From Trueperella pyogenes (lineage in GTDB: Bacteria; Actinomycetota; Actinomycetes; Actinomycetales; Actinomycetaceae), in NCBI RefSeq assembly GCF_001070855.1, contig NZ_JVLH01000009.1, positions 62,001-126,000 on the forward strand: 64,000 nt of DNA, in the 5' to 3' direction. Within the stretch, counting starts at the first letter, position 1; every line of letters starts with the position of its first letter. The notes under the pieces were generated by a model. It worked only from the letters and a program-made list of their open reading frames with translations. It did no database searches and was not told where the DNA came from. Both the position numbers and the translations under genes were made by a program. This document shows, piece by piece, positions 63,156-64,000 of this stretch.

Positions 63156-63635
63156 ATGACGCAACCTGATCCGCAAAACTCCGGACCATTCACAGCCCCC
63201 GTCCCAATGAACGCTCCGGGATACGCGGAATCCGCGCAGGTACCGCAAGTGCCAGCGCCGTCCCCTGCAATGCCAGCGCCAACTCCCGCTGCACCCCAGC
63301 AGCCCCCGGTTTCCTCTCAGCCCCAAGTCGGCGCACCTCAATTCACCTACACGCCGACCACCCCGACGCTGGAAGCACGCGCAGTCCCCAGCAACGGCCC
63401 ACTGGTTCTTGCTCTTCTCGGCCTGTTCCTCATCGGTCTTTTCGGCTCGATTCCAGCGTGGGCATGGAGCACTTCCGCGATCAAGAACGCTCGCTCGGCG
63501 TCACTTCCCGAAAACTCTTATCAGAAGGCCCTTATGGCCCGTTCTCTGGGCATCGCGGGCACAATCATTCACTCTTGCCTGGTAGTTTTCCTCATCATTT
63601 ACGCGATCATCACGATCTCGCACGCGATTGGCTGA
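63156..63635 (+). CDS. Proline-rich membrane protein (DUF4190-like)
   Basis: A 159-residue protein with a Pro/Ala/Gln-rich N-terminal half (to about residue 75) that should face the cytoplasm, followed by two helices (LVLALLGLFLIGLFGSIPAWAW and IIHSCLVVFLIIYAIITIS) joined by a short positively charged loop. This layout resembles DUF4190 proteins that are common in actinobacteria. Function is unknown. It is 4 nt from the next gene and probably shares its transcript. Confidence 0.7.
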   Translation: MTQPDPQNSGPFTAPVPMNAPGYAESAQVPQVPAPSPAMPAPTPAAPQQPPVSSQPQVGAPQFTYTPTTPTLEARAVPSNGPLVLALLGLFLIGLFGSIPAWAWSTSAIKNARSASLPENSYQKALMARSLGIAGTIIHSCLVVFLIIYAIITISHAIG

Positions 63636-63639
63636 ACTC

Positions 63640-64000
63640 ATGAGCACCTCAACCAATCCAGAGCGCGCACAGCGTCTTTCCGGCCAGAGTTCTACCGCTG
63701 AGTTCCGTAAACACACCGGCAGCGATGAAGAGCTCATCCGCACGCTTCACAAACTTGATGGACGTTCGTATCCGGCTTACAAGTCCGTCGTTGGAATGTG
63801 GGATTTCGGGAGTTTCTCGCTTTCAATCGACCGAATTCAGGCTGATCCCTATGCTCCGCCTTCAAAGGTACGTGCCATTTCAACCCCGCAGGAAATGGGG
63901 CTTCCGCAGGCAGCGATCGCCTCACCCGATGCTCGGGCAGCGTGTGCGGATTACTTACTCCGTGCTTTTAACCGTTCTCTGCGCGAGCGACGCCTTCATG
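63640..64000 (+). CDS. ABC-class ATPase-domain protein (PF09818-like), cut by window edge
   Basis: The first 120 residues of a protein extending past the right edge. The block LIRTLHKLDGRSYPAYKSVVGMWDF, seen in parts, followed by SIDRIQADPYAPPSKVRA, is the N-terminal pattern of the predicted ABC-class ATPase family PF09818, cytoplasmic proteins of unknown function. The Walker motifs lie outside the window. The start at 63640 has no strong ribosome site but lies 4 nt past the previous stop, which fits coupling. Confidence 0.75.
   Translation, partial: MSTSTNPERAQRLSGQSSTAEFRKHTGSDEELIRTLHKLDGRSYPAYKSVVGMWDFGSFSLSIDRIQADPYAPPSKVRAISTPQEMGLPQAAIASPDARAACADYLLRAFNRSLRERRLH

Overview
The window reads as chromosome of a human-associated actinomycete, most likely Actinomycetaceae (Schaalia/Actinomyces type). 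This is inferred from moderate-to-high GC, the class Ib nrdHIE set, an actinobacterial-length HrpA, three sortase-anchored surface proteins (LAGTG, LAKTG and LPITG sorting signals), a class C sortase with its pilin, and an EndoD-like glycosidase. No phage, transposase, integrase or CRISPR array was seen.

Layout. 1-2572: end of a MetN-type ABC ATPase, two overlapping fluoride-channel genes and gluQ. 2573-2890: a 58-nt palindromic element, a short tandem repeat and a long hairpin. 2891-13949: a glycan-use locus of cell-wall endo-beta-N-acetylglucosaminidase (GH85), a sugar ABC importer, a GH2 glycosidase and a divergent LacI regulator. 13994-19834: an oligopeptide ABC system. 20089-26816: App1-like phosphatase, MFS carrier, and a three-gene cluster joining a two-part copper nitrite reductase to two heme-copper/NnrS-like membrane proteins. 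26970-30184: phosphoglucomutase and, divergently, an AGE-family sugar epimerase. 30261-36691: two tRNA-Ser genes and a 1967-residue surface protein. 37011-44126: a purine permease fused to an OHCU-decarboxylase-like domain, tRNA-Arg, an HNH nuclease, an amino-acid permease, a TRIC-like protein and an erythrin-VIT1 iron/manganese transporter. 44296-51151: hydrolase, hrpA, SprT-like protease, phosphoribosyltransferase. 51182-56787: ROK protein, lysozyme-like lipoprotein, LMW phosphatase, MTA/SAH nucleosidase, LuxS, serine deaminase. 56768-59497: class C sortase and major pilin. 59713-64000: DnaA-box-like cluster, tandem NrdR-type boxes, nrdHIE, a second copy of the palindromic element, and two further genes.

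The genes fit a life on host surfaces: release and import of N-glycan sugars, peptide uptake, pili and large adhesins, AI-2 production, and nitrite reduction. The most unusual items are the nitrite reductase membrane cluster, the permease-decarboxylase fusion whose decarboxylase part has lost its expected catalytic His, the dispersed 58-nt palindrome with a compensatory base-pair change, and a strand-biased, over-represented octamer GGCCTCGG spread over the whole window.

All counts and alignments were made by eye. Family names come from motif recognition, not database searches.
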